Below, in pieces: positions 1 through 10,909 of a DNA stretch of 64,000 bases. The number at the start of each line of letters is the position of its first letter. Within the stretch, counting starts at the first letter, position 1. The notes beneath the pieces were generated by a model. It worked only from the letters and a program-made list of their open reading frames with translations. It searched no databases and was not told the DNA's origin. Source of the DNA: Symsagittifera roscoffensis (lineage: Eukaryota; Xenacoelomorpha; Acoela; Convolutidae). The stretch lies in assembly GCF_963678635.1 (NCBI RefSeq), contig NC_087064.1, positions 62,117,548 to 62,181,547 on the forward strand, in the 5' to 3' direction. A program made the position numbers and the translations under genes.

Positions 1-631
1 TGAAATTTACCAAAAAGTAACAAAAAAGTTGTTACAAAGGAAAAACATTAATGAACAAATAAATTCACGCTTTACACTAGCCTCCGATTTAAAAATTGGA
101 ACATTTGTTTTAATACCCAATTTTAACACTCAAAAAGGAATCTCAAAAAAATTACAACCCCTTCGTAAAGGACCATACCAAATAATTGCCAAACCCACTG
201 ATGTCACATATAAAATCACCGACTCAGAACAAAAAGAAATTGTTCAACATCGAAACAACCTATTACCTTATTACCCAAAAGAATACGCACCACGCGAACT
301 AACTCAATTATATTCTTTCACAGGTTTAAAATTTATTCAAAATAACCCACATATAGAAAATAAAACAAAGGAACAACATAACATTGACCCCGAAAACCAA
401 AATAAAAAATCAACTACAATACAAAACAATACAAAAAATCTCGATCAAACTACAACTAACAAAGAAAGAAAAAATAGAAAAATGACAGAAAAAATAATAC
501 CCCAAGAACAAATCGACAAATCAGAACATAGAGAGTCATCACGACTTAGAAATCAACCACGAAAAAACTATAAAACATTCATTCCACAATCTAAAATATT
601 AAAGAAAGTCGAATTTCAAAAACAGTTTTAA
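1..631 (+). CDS. LTR-retroelement integrase, C-terminal part (partial)
   Basis: The frame is open from the left edge of the window to a stop at 629-631. Residues about 20-85 form the small beta-barrel-like module that follows the catalytic core in Ty3/gypsy and retroviral integrases: a K-I-G-T-F-V-L-I-P start, then K-L-Q-P-L-R-K-G-P-Y-Q-I, then a terminal H-R-N-N-L-L-P-Y-Y-P. The remaining ~110 residues are Asn/Lys/Gln-rich and probably disordered. The catalytic core, RT and RNase H must lie left of the window. Codon use is strongly AT-biased, like the ORFs that follow, so I read 1-7.3 kb as one element. The first in-window start-like codon (TTG at 29) is not the real start. Family assignment is from the motif pattern; confidence is good for integrase, moderate for Ty3/gypsy. 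Confidence 0.72.
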   Translation, partial: EIYQKVTKKLLQRKNINEQINSRFTLASDLKIGTFVLIPNFNTQKGISKKLQPLRKGPYQIIAKPTDVTYKITDSEQKEIVQHRNNLLPYYPKEYAPRELTQLYSFTGLKFIQNNPHIENKTKEQHNIDPENQNKKSTTIQNNTKNLDQTTTNKERKNRKMTEKIIPQEQIDKSEHRESSRLRNQPRKNYKTFIPQSKILKKVEFQKQF

Positions 632-1224
632 CCTTATATTTAATAATTTTTCCACCTCTGAAATATTTTGAACTTTCATTTTTCAAAATTACATGGTGAT
701 AAACACGCAGCGATTCTAGTTCAAAACTAGCCAATAGGATTCATCCAATCCGTCACCTTCTCTAACTCTAACACAGATCAACTAGACGAACGATATAAAA
801 CTCCAGGCATATCTATAACTATAACTTTGCGACCTCCAGGTCAAAAATAAGCAAACCATTCCAACTTGACAACTAAAATAAATATACCCATAATATCATA
901 ACCCTCCCTTATCTAATAACCCAAAGATCAACAATATTTCCCCAACTCAGACCTCAAATATCCCCAAAACAAATATGTTAAATTAGCCTAAAGTAAAAGA
1001 ACGACCATTTTAATTAGCCTAAAGTATAAAAATCTCACAAATACCCCAGATCATTTGACAAATAAAAATAAAGAAAAAGAAGACCTCCCGATCACCATAA
1101 AAATTGCCCCCAACAATTTTTCACAAAACTCGACCCACTTATCAAAAAACCAATAAATAATTCGACCACACTTGAAAATTGCCTCAAACAACAAAAAATA
1201 TTCGATCGAGAAGCCATTTCTTAA
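632..1224. other. AT-rich spacer between integrase and hydrophobic ORFs
   Basis: No open frame or RNA motif is visible. The phrase TTAGCCTAAAGTA occurs twice about 40 bases apart (near 984 and 1016). It may hold leader or splice signals for the downstream ORFs, but nothing specific can be shown. Confidence 0.4.
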
Positions 1225-1640
1225 ATGCTCTTCTCTCGACCAGTCAACATAATTCTTAACATTCTCATAAACTTTTTAACGATATTTAAACTTTTAATCA
1301 TATTTCTTTTTGATACTTTTGAATCTTTTGTAATAATCTTAATCATTTTTTGCAATATTTTTTTAATTTTCTTTTCCATATTTGAACTATACCTCCAGCT
1401 TTCAAAAGCTATTGACTATATCCACAGGTACGATTCACAAAACTTATCTAAATGATACGAACCATTTTTAGTAGAACAGATATTTTTTTACTATTTGTAA
1501 TCTTTATAACATTTCCATCATCCCTCATTTTGACAATATGCAAATGTATAAAGAAAGCAATCATCACATTCGCCCTAGCAACAATCCTCCTAATTCTTTT
1601 TCTAGAAGAATATTATAATAAACATAAATTTTTTCACTAA
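1225..1640 (+). CDS. Two overlapping small hydrophobic ORFs of the env-bearing element
   Basis: ORF one (1225-1455, 76 aa) and ORF two (1452-1640, 62 aa) overlap by four bases as ATGA: the TGA of the first shares bases with the ATG of the second. Each is made almost only of Ile/Leu/Phe and would form two membrane segments; the second ends with a short charged tail. They lie between integrase and the Met-less ORF at 1603-2781, on the same strand. They could be one membrane protein split by single-base changes, or two coupled small proteins. No family is recognised. In DNA this AT-rich, runs of TTT make hydrophobic ORFs by chance, so the coding status is uncertain. Confidence 0.35.
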
Positions 1641-2781
1641 AAGAATAGATCAAAAACTATCAAAAATTGCTAACCAACAGTCACACAGTCAGTCTTCACC
1701 GACATCATCCCAAAATAACCCAACAACACCTTCAACTACCCAAAACCCCCAAACATCTACACGAATTTCCTTTCAAGATAACCCATATACCTTTGAAGAA
1801 CGACACGCTCGCTTATCAGAACCACTAGAGCCAGTTCAACGACAAGCACCTCTAAGTGAACCAACATATAACTTATACCCAACATTACCACAAGAATTAA
1901 GTAGAATACGAAATCCTAGTCAAAACCAAAATACAGTCGAAATAAATAGACAAATTATACATCCTCGACGAAACAGAAGTTTTCAAACTCCCCGAGTTCA
2001 TTTTGTTATACCCCAATCACCATCACAAAGTACTCCAGAAAACCCCATCGGTATATTACCAGAAACCCCTACGCTTCTTTCACAACGTAGCACCTCAAGC
2101 CTACCCTCAGATTACTTAGGTTCAACACCAACATCTGAACAAATACGTGAAAATCCCTTTAACCCTACAAACCAAACATCACGACTACCATATTCGACAA
2201 CACATTCATTCACACAAGGTGAACCAAATTTAATCAATGATCCAATAGATATTTCTACGGATACAACAACATCCTCATCACTACCAGAAACATTATCATT
2301 ACCAACAACACCATCAATCAGCCAGATTTCACCAACACCTTTTAACTTCAATTTCCCAAATAACCTCGACGCTAGATACCGAGAACAATCATCAACAAAT
2401 ATTCCTTTAAGACTAGACTGGAATACATTCACAGCACCTCCACCATTATTTGGACAACACCCAGAAAGTAACCGACTCCACAACTGGGCACTAAATAGAT
2501 TACAATATAGACAAGACATCCACGAAGACATTCGTGATCACAACATCCAAATACTCCAACAGAATAGTCTACAATTAAAATTCGAAACCACAGTTAAATT
2601 AAACAACATTACTCAACATCCCTACCCATTAAACCCACCAAATATAACAGCTCAATCCCTACCACCACCATTTATAACAACTGAGGTAATATACAAATAC
2701 GACAGATATACCAAAAAGACAATTGGTTACATCACATTTTATAACCCATACTCAGGATTGTCATACACATGTATATTCTAA
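1603..2781 (+). CDS. Ser/Thr/Pro/Gln-rich ORF without any Met codon (retroelement accessory or upstream env part)
   Basis: Codons run open from 1603 to TAA at 2779-2781, about 390 codons with no ATG anywhere in frame. The first two thirds are low-complexity (Pro, Ser, Thr, Gln, Asn); the last ~120 residues look folded and end in a Tyr-rich stretch. The frame opens inside the tail of the hydrophobic ORF that ends at 1640 and lies +1 to it; at 1629-1638 the upstream frame reads TTT TTT CAC TAA, so a +1 shift or a lost base would fuse them. The 3' end overlaps the ATG of the env-like gene by 13 bases. The product would then be a membrane-anchored protein with a long disordered tail. I recognise no family. 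A splice-in start is an alternative. Confidence 0.5.
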
Positions 2782-5299
2782 AAACATTAATTTTTCTCCA
2801 ACTCTTTTTTCTAGTAGCACCCAATCAAAACACAAACCCTTCCCCCCGCACAGGACCCCAAGATTTACTAGTAACACATTACGATTGTGAAGAAAACGAA
2901 CAAAAAACACTACACAAATATGCAATAAATCAAGTATCACAATGCGAAACAGAACCACAAGCCATAGAAACAACAAATGTAATAGCGACACTCTATTCAA
3001 AAGCCCGAGCAACAACAGTTATAGGATACAAACTCACAGCAACATTTTCTGAAAAGAAAGTACATTGTTCACAATTCTCAAATGGAAATAAAAACCGACT
3101 TGACCACGAATCATTCTACCAGAGTAATATAGAACGACTTTTACATCTCAATCCCGAAGATTGTAAAAACGAGTTACTCAGACTAATTATTACAAAAAAT
3201 AAAACACAGATAGAAAGTTAGTATATTTCCAAGTTTTTTCAGATTCTGTACATCAAGCAGAACTTGAAAGATATCAAGGACATACAAAATTAGATGAAAA
3301 ATACCCATACAACGGCGCACACGGAAGATTAACTTATGACATACACGATAAACACTGGATACCACATATTGGTATAAATAACCCATCAAACTGCAAAGCA
3401 GACACAAAAAATAAAGGATACCAAGAAATAATGTTTTTCGATTGGAAAATACAACTCGAAAAAATACAACTCACACGCGATTTGTCTGACAACACCATGA
3501 TCTATCAAGGAATAAGATTACCTTGTAAAAACGATCAAGGCTATTGTGACCCTACAACACGAACACAAGCAACAATTGTTTGGTTCCCCGAAGACACATG
3601 TACAACATTTCAAGTAGCAAAAATACACGCTCGTATGATAAAATTTCACGAAAAATACTTTATACAGTCCATTCCATATGAACAAGTAAACCCAGCACGA
3701 AAACGAAGTTCTAATTTTAGGAACATACACAATATAGAAAATACATTGACACGTTTTCAAATATACCAAGAAACAGAACTTGCATGTAAATACAGAAACC
3801 CACTTCACAAAACACAATACTCCGAAATATTAGTTGAATACGAAAAAGGATTCGACATGACCACTGGAAAAATAAAAATCGACCCATACGCCACAAGTCA
3901 TCCTATAAACGAAGGAACATCATATATACCAGTTAATTTTCAAAAAAGTAAAGGTCAACCTGGTGGACATCTCAAGCCCGATGACACTAGAAGCACACGT
4001 TTACAAGAACTATCACTAATGAATACTACATATTTCGGTAATATCCACTATGATATTCACCTAGATATGAAATTAGACTACACAATTAGCCGCATTTTTC
4101 AAGAAATGTTACTCTCCGAATTATAAACACTTCACCAACTATGCGAATTAGAAAGAACACAAATCCTACAATCACTTGCACTAGCAGTATTAAAAATACC
4201 CTACGCAGGATATTTACTATCAGGAAATAGATCAAATTTTTTAGACTATGAAGGAAACATTTTATGGTTTTATACCTGTACCAAAAAGGTATCACCACTA
4301 TGTGTTTTTGAAGATAAACGATGCTATAAAAGAATCCCTATCTTTTATAAGAATAAAGTACATTTCGTTGACACACTTTCAAGACGAACCTATTTCTGGG
4401 ATACCGCAGTCCCATGTGGATCAGAAAACAGCCACAATGTAGTACAACTGAACCCTGATGAAGATAAGTTTTACCTTCTTACCCCATATCCCACATTAAT
4501 GCAATCACTCAAAAAATTTTCACCTGAAAGCATTAGAGCTATTGTTCGAAATCCAAATATTGACCTACAATCAATTGGAATATATTCAAAATCCGATATA
4601 CAACATCACATTAGAACACAGCAATTCCAAGAATTATTAACACAAATGGACACTATACAAAAACAATCAATTGACCAAAACTTACGCAAACTTGCCGAAA
4701 CCGCAGGATTTGCAGATATTTATACACAAGATTATAGCGGATATTTTAAAGACATTAAAGACTATATATATCTCAACGGTGAAAAATACCGACCACAAGA
4801 TATCTCACCTATAAATATTTTTAGCTTTGTTACACTCAAAAATGAAATTCTTGATTTTCTAGGATGGCCCTATTACATCTTAGAAAAATTAACTATTCTA
4901 TACGCAATGTTTAACTTTATAGGATTTCTCTTCTCACTCTTAAAAGGAATCTATAATACATGCGCTATACACACACAAGTAAATAGACAAGCAAGTGTAG
5001 CACGCATCCTATTTGCAGGATTTTTTGGAATTTTTTCATCATCAATAAACAAAATTCTTTTAGACGCACAAATAAAAGAATACAACACAAAAATAGCAAC
5101 AAGACAGAACACATATGACGAAGAACATAACAATGTAGAAATAACGCCTACAGCCCCACAGTTACCACCCCTACCACATAACCATCCATTATCCCTAGTC
5201 CCACGAAATTTTCGAAATTTAGCAATAACACATAATCCAAATTTTAGACCAACCATATCACAAAGTCCCATTCAACATGAACATATGAACAAATTATAG
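2769..5299 (+). pseudogene. Envelope-like glycoprotein of an LTR retroelement, one frameshift and one internal stop
   Basis: Starts ATG at 2769 with a signal-peptide-like segment (MYILKTLIFLQLFF). The ectodomain is Cys-rich: a Y-D-C-E motif, Y-A-I-N-Q-V-S-Q-C, then further on G-Y-C-D-P-T and a V-W-F-P-E-D-T-C block, and later C-Y-K-R-I-P with F-V-D. Spacing of these Cys/Trp motifs resembles the env-like glycoproteins of invertebrate LTR elements that are thought to come from RNA-virus glycoproteins; this is recall of a pattern, not a search. A membrane segment lies near 4880-4960 and another weak one near 5000-5050, followed by a Pro-rich tail. Breaks: the frame changes near 3200-3217, and an in-frame TAA sits at 4124-4126; coding signal continues on both sides of each. 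It would have mediated membrane fusion; this copy is inactive as sequenced. Confidence 0.62.
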
Positions 5300-5354
5300 A
5301 ACAACCACATACCACCGCTTTTCAGTCTCAAAATAATAATTTTTTTAGCCCACG

Positions 5355-7163
5355 ATGAGCCGACAACTTGGATCCCTACACCGCTCAAATTCCCACCCAA
5401 CCAACCTCAACACTCCAATTACAATAATTCCACTTTTTGCTTTCCCGCCACCCGATTTCTCAACCAATAATATAACATCAGGCATGAATTCAGACACTAA
5501 ATCACATATCTCAATTTTATACTCCATCTCACAACTCAATAACCCAGATATTGAAACCCCTGATGAATTTGCCGACTCTGAACCATCTCCATCCAATAAT
5601 TTTCAAACCAATCCCTCAGTTTTTTTGAAACCCCTTTTTCAACCAATCCCACCAAATAACCCCCTCCCATCCATTTCTACACCCTCCTATGCTTCACAAG
5701 TTACCCCAACCTACTCTTCACTTCATTCAGACCGATCATCCAATTCTCCAGACACCCCCCAAATCTCCCAAGAACTAGATAATTTTATCACCTTACAACA
5801 ACAACCCTTCCACCTTGACACCTCAACTATAAACCAGATTTCATCAACCATAGAATCATCAAACCCACCTACCCCTACACCCTCTTCAGCTTATACCGCA
5901 TCATTAGCACCATCATCCACATCCACCGAATCATCAATTAGCACTAATAGAGCTTACCGCACTTTCAAAAGAAAATTCCCAAACCATCCATTTCCAACAA
6001 AACCAGGAACAGCCCGTGAATATATTAATCACCCAAATCACACTAACACGAAAGAATTTTTAGCAATCACCTTACCTTCATTTCCACAGTATACTTTGAA
6101 CACCCCTAACGAAACTAACAACACACGCAGTTTTGTAGATGAACACGTTTTAATGCCTACACTTCAATGGACATCATATTATCATTTTACTAACCCCCTT
6201 TGCCTACCTTTATCTAATACTCACATCGATATAGAAAGAAATCAAAATATGCTATATCGACTCACTACACCACTAACACATAGAAAAATTACTTATATAG
6301 GATATAAAAAGTCACTAAAAACATACACTGCACCCCGAGCTAACGAATATACGCTAGAATATTACGATCATAACATCATCCGAGCTAACCAAGACCAATT
6401 TTTAGATGATGACCGTTTCGCTAACCCACAAATCACAGAAAAATTTTTCATCAAAACACCATATGTTTTTACACTCAATATATTTGATCGCAAATTCGAC
6501 CACATCATTTCTGAAGCACTAACCGACACACAAGCTTACGAAGGATTTGAAGAAAAATTTCCATTATTTTCACTAACCTTTCATTTCCTTGCACCACATG
6601 AACGAGATTTGCACTGCTCACACGACATTATGTTACGCCTTAAACAAACCCACACATATACATATTACCGCTTCATACAAAATCACTTTGACCTACACAC
6701 TCCATCAAGACAACCACACCACCGTTTTCAATTTATTAACTCTAAATACACATCACCATTTTTTCTTAACTTCACATATTGCATCAAAGATACTAACCTT
6801 CACGGTATTCTTCGCAATTATGATCCCATAACCCAAATGTATATTTTTTGTCCCATCACGAAGACCTTCAACGCAGAAGAATTTAGACCCTTCCTAATCC
6901 CACATGAATTTATTCAACCTATAGAAATCCCGATATTAGAATTCATCCACAACACTAAATACAATCACAAATTATACAATCTCATCCAAAACACACCTTA
7001 TGAGTTTGCAGTTGGCACTGAAGAACTAAAAACCATTAAAGCACTTCAATTGCTTTGGCCACTGCTTCAAACTAAAAACATCATTCGCATACTAGCAAAA
7101 TTACTAACAAATTCCGACATAATCCACGACATCTTTCCCCACGGTTTTTTCCCCGACGACTAA
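5355..7163 (+). CDS. Intact 602-aa ORF of unknown function 3' of env
   Basis: A clean ATG-to-TAA frame 55 bases after the env stop, same strand and same AT-rich codon style, with no break, unlike env. Residues 1-195 are Ser/Pro/Thr/Asn-rich and look disordered; about 195-602 look folded, rich in His, Tyr, Phe and Thr, with motifs such as Y-I-G-Y-K-K-S and an ending H-D-I-F-P-H-G-F-F-P-D-D. No signal peptide, no membrane segment, no zinc knuckle and no enzyme motif is evident. An accessory ORF downstream of env is uncommon in Ty3/gypsy elements. A consensus splice donor starts four bases after the stop. It might be a regulatory or structural accessory protein; I do not recognise it and give no function. 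Confidence 0.68.
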   Translation: MSRQLGSLHRSNSHPTNLNTPITIIPLFAFPPPDFSTNNITSGMNSDTKSHISILYSISQLNNPDIETPDEFADSEPSPSNNFQTNPSVFLKPLFQPIPPNNPLPSISTPSYASQVTPTYSSLHSDRSSNSPDTPQISQELDNFITLQQQPFHLDTSTINQISSTIESSNPPTPTPSSAYTASLAPSSTSTESSISTNRAYRTFKRKFPNHPFPTKPGTAREYINHPNHTNTKEFLAITLPSFPQYTLNTPNETNNTRSFVDEHVLMPTLQWTSYYHFTNPLCLPLSNTHIDIERNQNMLYRLTTPLTHRKITYIGYKKSLKTYTAPRANEYTLEYYDHNIIRANQDQFLDDDRFANPQITEKFFIKTPYVFTLNIFDRKFDHIISEALTDTQAYEGFEEKFPLFSLTFHFLAPHERDLHCSHDIMLRLKQTHTYTYYRFIQNHFDLHTPSRQPHHRFQFINSKYTSPFFLNFTYCIKDTNLHGILRNYDPITQMYIFCPITKTFNAEEFRPFLIPHEFIQPIEIPILEFIHNTKYNHKLYNLIQNTPYEFAVGTEELKTIKALQLLWPLLQTKNIIRILAKLLTNSDIIHDIFPHGFFPDD

Positions 7164-7166
7164 CAG

Positions 7167-7245
7167 GTAAGTATGACTTATACATATTCTTAACTAATAA
7201 ATTTAAAATAAAACACTAACCATTCTTTATCCCTGTCTTATTTAG
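7167..7245 (+). other. Predicted 79-base intron just after the 602-aa ORF
   Basis: CAG/GTAAGT donor at 7164-7172, a branch-point-like CACTAAC at 7214-7220, a pyrimidine tract and TTTAG acceptor at 7241-7245. A second possible acceptor is the TAG at 7251-7253. All signals are textbook in spacing. The intron would lie in the 3' part of the element's transcripts. Confidence 0.5.
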
Positions 7246-8227
7246 ATTTTTAGTCTTCGTCCCACGATCATCTACAAAATACACAAAAGAAAAATGAAAA
7301 ATAGAAAACTTCTTCAAATTGTTCAAAACTCTATTAATATTTTGCACAAGCTAATTTAAATAAAATTCATACCAATGTAGTAAATTAATTTATAAATTGT
7401 TTCCCCACAAGCAGTAAATCTAATAATGATGAAAATTTGTAACTTAATTTTTCCCAAAAACTAGCAGTAAAATTGAAATTCTATGTAGTAAATTGATAAA
7501 ACGAAAATGCAGTACTAACCTTTTGATATTTCATTCACTCGCACAAAAATTCTATCCAAACTCGCACAGCTCGCCCACGAAGAATTGTTTAAAATAATGA
7601 ATTTCAGTTTTAAGCTTTCACACTCAACAACTCTAATACAAGATAACACGTTTCAAACTTTCCTTTAACCCGGTTGGAAAGGAATTATATACTAAACAAA
7701 ACTAACCAATGCAGCTTACTAAACACCACAGATCATAGAATAACAGCATGACTAAGAAAAGGAAACCAACGGTACCCAAACCGGATTAACCCAGTTTAAA
7801 ACTGGATAATTTATTCTTTTGAAGACTATTATAAAGTCTAAGAAAGAAATAATAAAACACAAAAAAGTCGAAAGACAAACCCATATCGAAAACAATTTGC
7901 TTTTTGAAAAAAGGACACAACCAACGAAACATAAGAAAAACCACAAAAAACCCAACATAAAATGTTATCACTTAACAGGACCTCTCACAGAGACCGCACG
8001 AAATCATACTCCCACTCCTGGCCTAACCCACCAGAGAGGACGTCCTGAGCATGCTCTATAGCCGGCCTAACCCACCGCGCTACATCCACGCTTTGTGACC
8101 ACACTCCTATTTTTAATAAGAGGTACTCAAGGGTGAGTAACTCTTCAAAATAACCAAACTAAAACAAAAAGCTTTTGTGAAAACAACTAACCAAAATCAT
8201 AATTAAAACACCAAACTAATAAAACTT
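7246..8227. other. 3' flank of the env-bearing element, possible LTR, otherwise unassigned
   Basis: A purine-rich tract at about 7283-7307 could be a polypurine tract, which would put the 3' LTR just after it, but no matching second LTR is in the window to define its ends. Between 7375 and 7515 short phrases of the form GCAGTAAA/TGTAGTAAA recur four or five times. No gene is visible. Confidence 0.3.
7975..8100 (-). repeat. Possible tRNA-derived SINE-like piece
   Basis: Read on the minus strand, it has an A-box-like TAGCGCGGTGGGTTAGGC close to 8095-8065 and a second copy of GGTGGGTTAGGCC about 55 bases on. No clear B box follows. It is GC-richer than the flanks. A tRNA-derived origin is only a guess. 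Confidence 0.25.
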
Positions 8228-8703
8228 TTATAAAATGTAAATTATACCTTGCAGTATATAGATCAGCATACAACACCAAAGACGAACATCCAAAGACAAA
8301 ATGACCCCACTACACTCGAAAAAGAATGGCCAACCACAATCAATATGCCGCCCACAATCACAACTCAAAGGATTTAGAGTACGACTTGACTTCGCAGAAA
8401 AGGACTTCATTGAACTAGACCAATGACCACCTCGATGTTCAAGTATACGTACAGATCCGAGTAACCAGGCATCCCCTCCACGCACAATCTCCACGCCATT
8501 CCCAGACAAGGTCAAACACAAAAGAAGTTCTCTACATGAAACGGAAAACCTGTCATAGCCAACCATTCTGAAATCAGATTTGAGTTTGTTGCGAAAACCC
8601 AGTCGTTGTCATGAGAAGACACAACGATTGAACCTGGAACTTCTCTAACAAGAGAACCCAGAAGAAATATGATGTTCGCCAAATACCAACGTTCATCATC
8701 CAT
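8228..8703 (-). pseudogene. Possible decayed coding segment, unknown product
   Basis: A 63-aa frame (8703-8512) starting MDDERWYLANIIFLLG and an overlapping 112-aa frame (8566-8228) in another phase together look like one protein with a single-base shift near 8540. Composition is balanced and GC-richer than the neighbourhood. No family is recognised and no splice sites are convincing. It could equally be chance. Confidence 0.25.
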
Positions 8704-8752
8704 CCTTTGAATTACAGAAAGACTATTCTAAAAAACTCTGTAAAACCCGGAT

Positions 8753-9166
8753 GGGTGGAACCTGATCTAAACTACTTTTTATGATTGGATAAATTAGATA
8801 TTTTACCACTGTAAAGTATTTAATATTAACCAATCATGATCCATCAAACTAACAACCCACTTATTTGTAAGTGCTGAAATTACTTGTAATTTCAGCACCA
8901 GAGAGATTTGAATTTAACTTAGAATTTAGTTGCCTCTCCAAGAGAACTTCAGCAGCCGCAATAAACCAGTATACCCTAGATCTATTGAGCTTAGCAGAGA
9001 CTAGTTAAACAACCTGAGACTAGATAGTATAAGAGTAAGATTAGGATCGGTATTAGACTAAGAAGTTGCACGAATCTATCCGGCCGAAAATAAGATAGCG
9101 TGACGAGCAGACGGTGTACCCTATCCGAAATTACTCTATGAGTTAACCAACTCGGTTCTAACTCAA
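8753..9166 (-). repeat. Dispersed repeat H, copy 1 (414 bp)
   Basis: Near-identical over its whole length to 35109-35522 in the opposite orientation, and a diverged copy is at 50045-50357; a short, older copy is near 41870-41985. It contains a perfect 13-bp stem palindrome (8871-8883 with 8886-8898, two-base loop). Four copies in 64 kb and sharp shared ends mark it as a mobile element, probably SINE- or MITE-like; no coding capacity. Open frames across it are by-products. Confidence 0.8.
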
Positions 9167-9475
9167 TTCTTTGACAACAGCCTTTTTTGTATGAAGCCAA
9201 TAACAAGATGCTCGATAACAATCCCCTTTTTTCTCAAGGGTCAAATGTTAACTTTTTCAAACCTGTAGTTTCTACTGAACTCTAAACCATGTCTTGTGGT
9301 CAAGTTTTCATGCGAAGACCTTAGGATTTTTATTCATGTTATAATCAAATCATAGTATTAATTCAGTTTTATTTTGCCGAAACCAATTGCCCAGAGCTTT
9401 AGATGATAGTTTCGCCAGTATTTTATGCGCATTGAGCTTCTGTTTTTTGTTGTGACGGTGTTGGTGTTGGCGCGT

Positions 9476-10873
9476 CTATCGTTTTTCGGACCTTTCTTGT
9501 TCACAAACGGCCCTGTAGCCTTCCTCATCATCGCCTACTGTGCAGGGAACATCAATCAATTTACCACCTTTGTCTGCTCCCGATCTTTGCTTCTCACTGT
9601 ATTTGTGGAACTGTACAACCAGGCAATCTTCCCTATCTGAAGCGTCCTTTTTGGCCTCTTTATATACATTCGATGGAACCTGGAGAGAAATTTTATCGCT
9701 GTTGCGAGTTCCTGATTAAAAATATAAAGAATTTGCTTGTTTTTCTCGTTAAAGAAATTTTGTCTCACACTTTAGCATTGATAAAGGTCAAATTGAATCA
9801 GTTTTAGTCTTTCAAAAGTCTTAACAGTGAACTAAATGAAAATCAAAGAAACTTTCACCTGTGACAGCATCATCATCAATTAAGAAACTGCCCAGCACTA
9901 AATGGCATTTGGTCTAGGTCTTTTACCAAACAGTCTGTTGGCTACAGACTAGAAAGTGAGGGCGGGTCTCATACCTCCCTCCACATTTTCAAATCGGCTC
10001 ATTGTCATTTCAACGAAAAGTTCATTTTTTCCCTATAAATTTTCCAGCTAATGTCACATTTTTTTGTTGTTTTGTTGCAAAATCGAATTTGCCTTTGAAT
10101 TTGATGGGGGGGGGGTGTGGTCAGAAGTGATTGCTTGCCGACTGCGTACCTCGAGAAGAGTAGTGAAGGCGCCAAAGTACTCTTTACCAGTGAGAGATGC
10201 ATTCTTTTTGGAGATGTCGTCCGTATCAATAGAGATGTGCAGACGTCCCAATCCCACCCATCCTTTTTCGGTTGTACTGAAACCGCCGTGGTTTTGCTTC
10301 ATCAGAACATCCCTCATAAGAGTGTCCAGATTGTTCTTGCCTTTTGGCTGTGCCAAATAGCCGTCGGAATACCTCAAATACAGAAGCAGATTTATGTCAG
10401 ATGCTGCTAATGTGATTGTTTGCCCAAATGATGGTCTTCGTAACTCTCTGTGCTACTCGCAGCAATGCGTATTTTGTTTCTGTACTATTCTTGTTTAAGT
10501 TCGAAATAATTTTGTTAGATTTTCAGCGACTATAATCTGACATATTGCGAAATATTTTCCTCACAAAAACAAATTAACTTAATCAAATTGCATTTATCAA
10601 TCATGAGATAATTAATTGGATATATTTGATTGATTTGGAATGAGTAATTTGGTCATATACTCACTTTTTGCAAGCAGCTTGTGCTTCTGTCATTGTCTTG
10701 AACAGTTTTCCTTTTGGCGAATAAAAACACTCATGTTGCACACCATTGCCAGTAAGAGCAGCATACTTCTCAGGGCAGTCTTTTTCCCCCCTCGCTCTCT
10801 CTGTGCCCCACAGGGCAATAACTAGAACCCCCATAATCAGAGACATGTTCTTAGATGTTGGTGTTGTGTTCAT
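9476..10873 (-). CDS. Secreted C-type lectin-domain protein, 3 exons, 211 aa
   Basis: Exons (minus strand): 10873-10665, 10372-10150, 9679-9476; introns have GTGAGT...TTTGAG and GTACGC...CTCCAG borders and the phases join without a break. Residues 1-30 are a signal peptide (hydrophobic MSLIMGVLVIALW). The rest is a single CTLD: D-C-P-E-K-Y, H-E-C-F-Y, A-A-C-K-K, W-V-G-L-G-R-L, E-D-C-L-V-V, V-P-C-T-V-G and A-V-C-E, i.e. the six conserved cysteines and the WVGL core. The sugar-site motifs are altered: V-P-S-N stands where EPN/QPD is usual and L-I-D replaces WND, so calcium-dependent sugar binding is doubtful. Likely an extracellular recognition or immune-type lectin. Stop TAG at 9478-9476. Not a single open frame in genomic DNA; the model rests on splice phase and domain continuity. 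Confidence 0.82.
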
Positions 10874-10909
10874 CTTTCCTTGAAATGATTGACTGTTTTT
10901 TATCGTACC

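Noticed and set aside
10064-10410. Two plus-strand ORFs of about 97 codons
   Set aside because: Antisense shadows of exon 2 of the C-type lectin gene.
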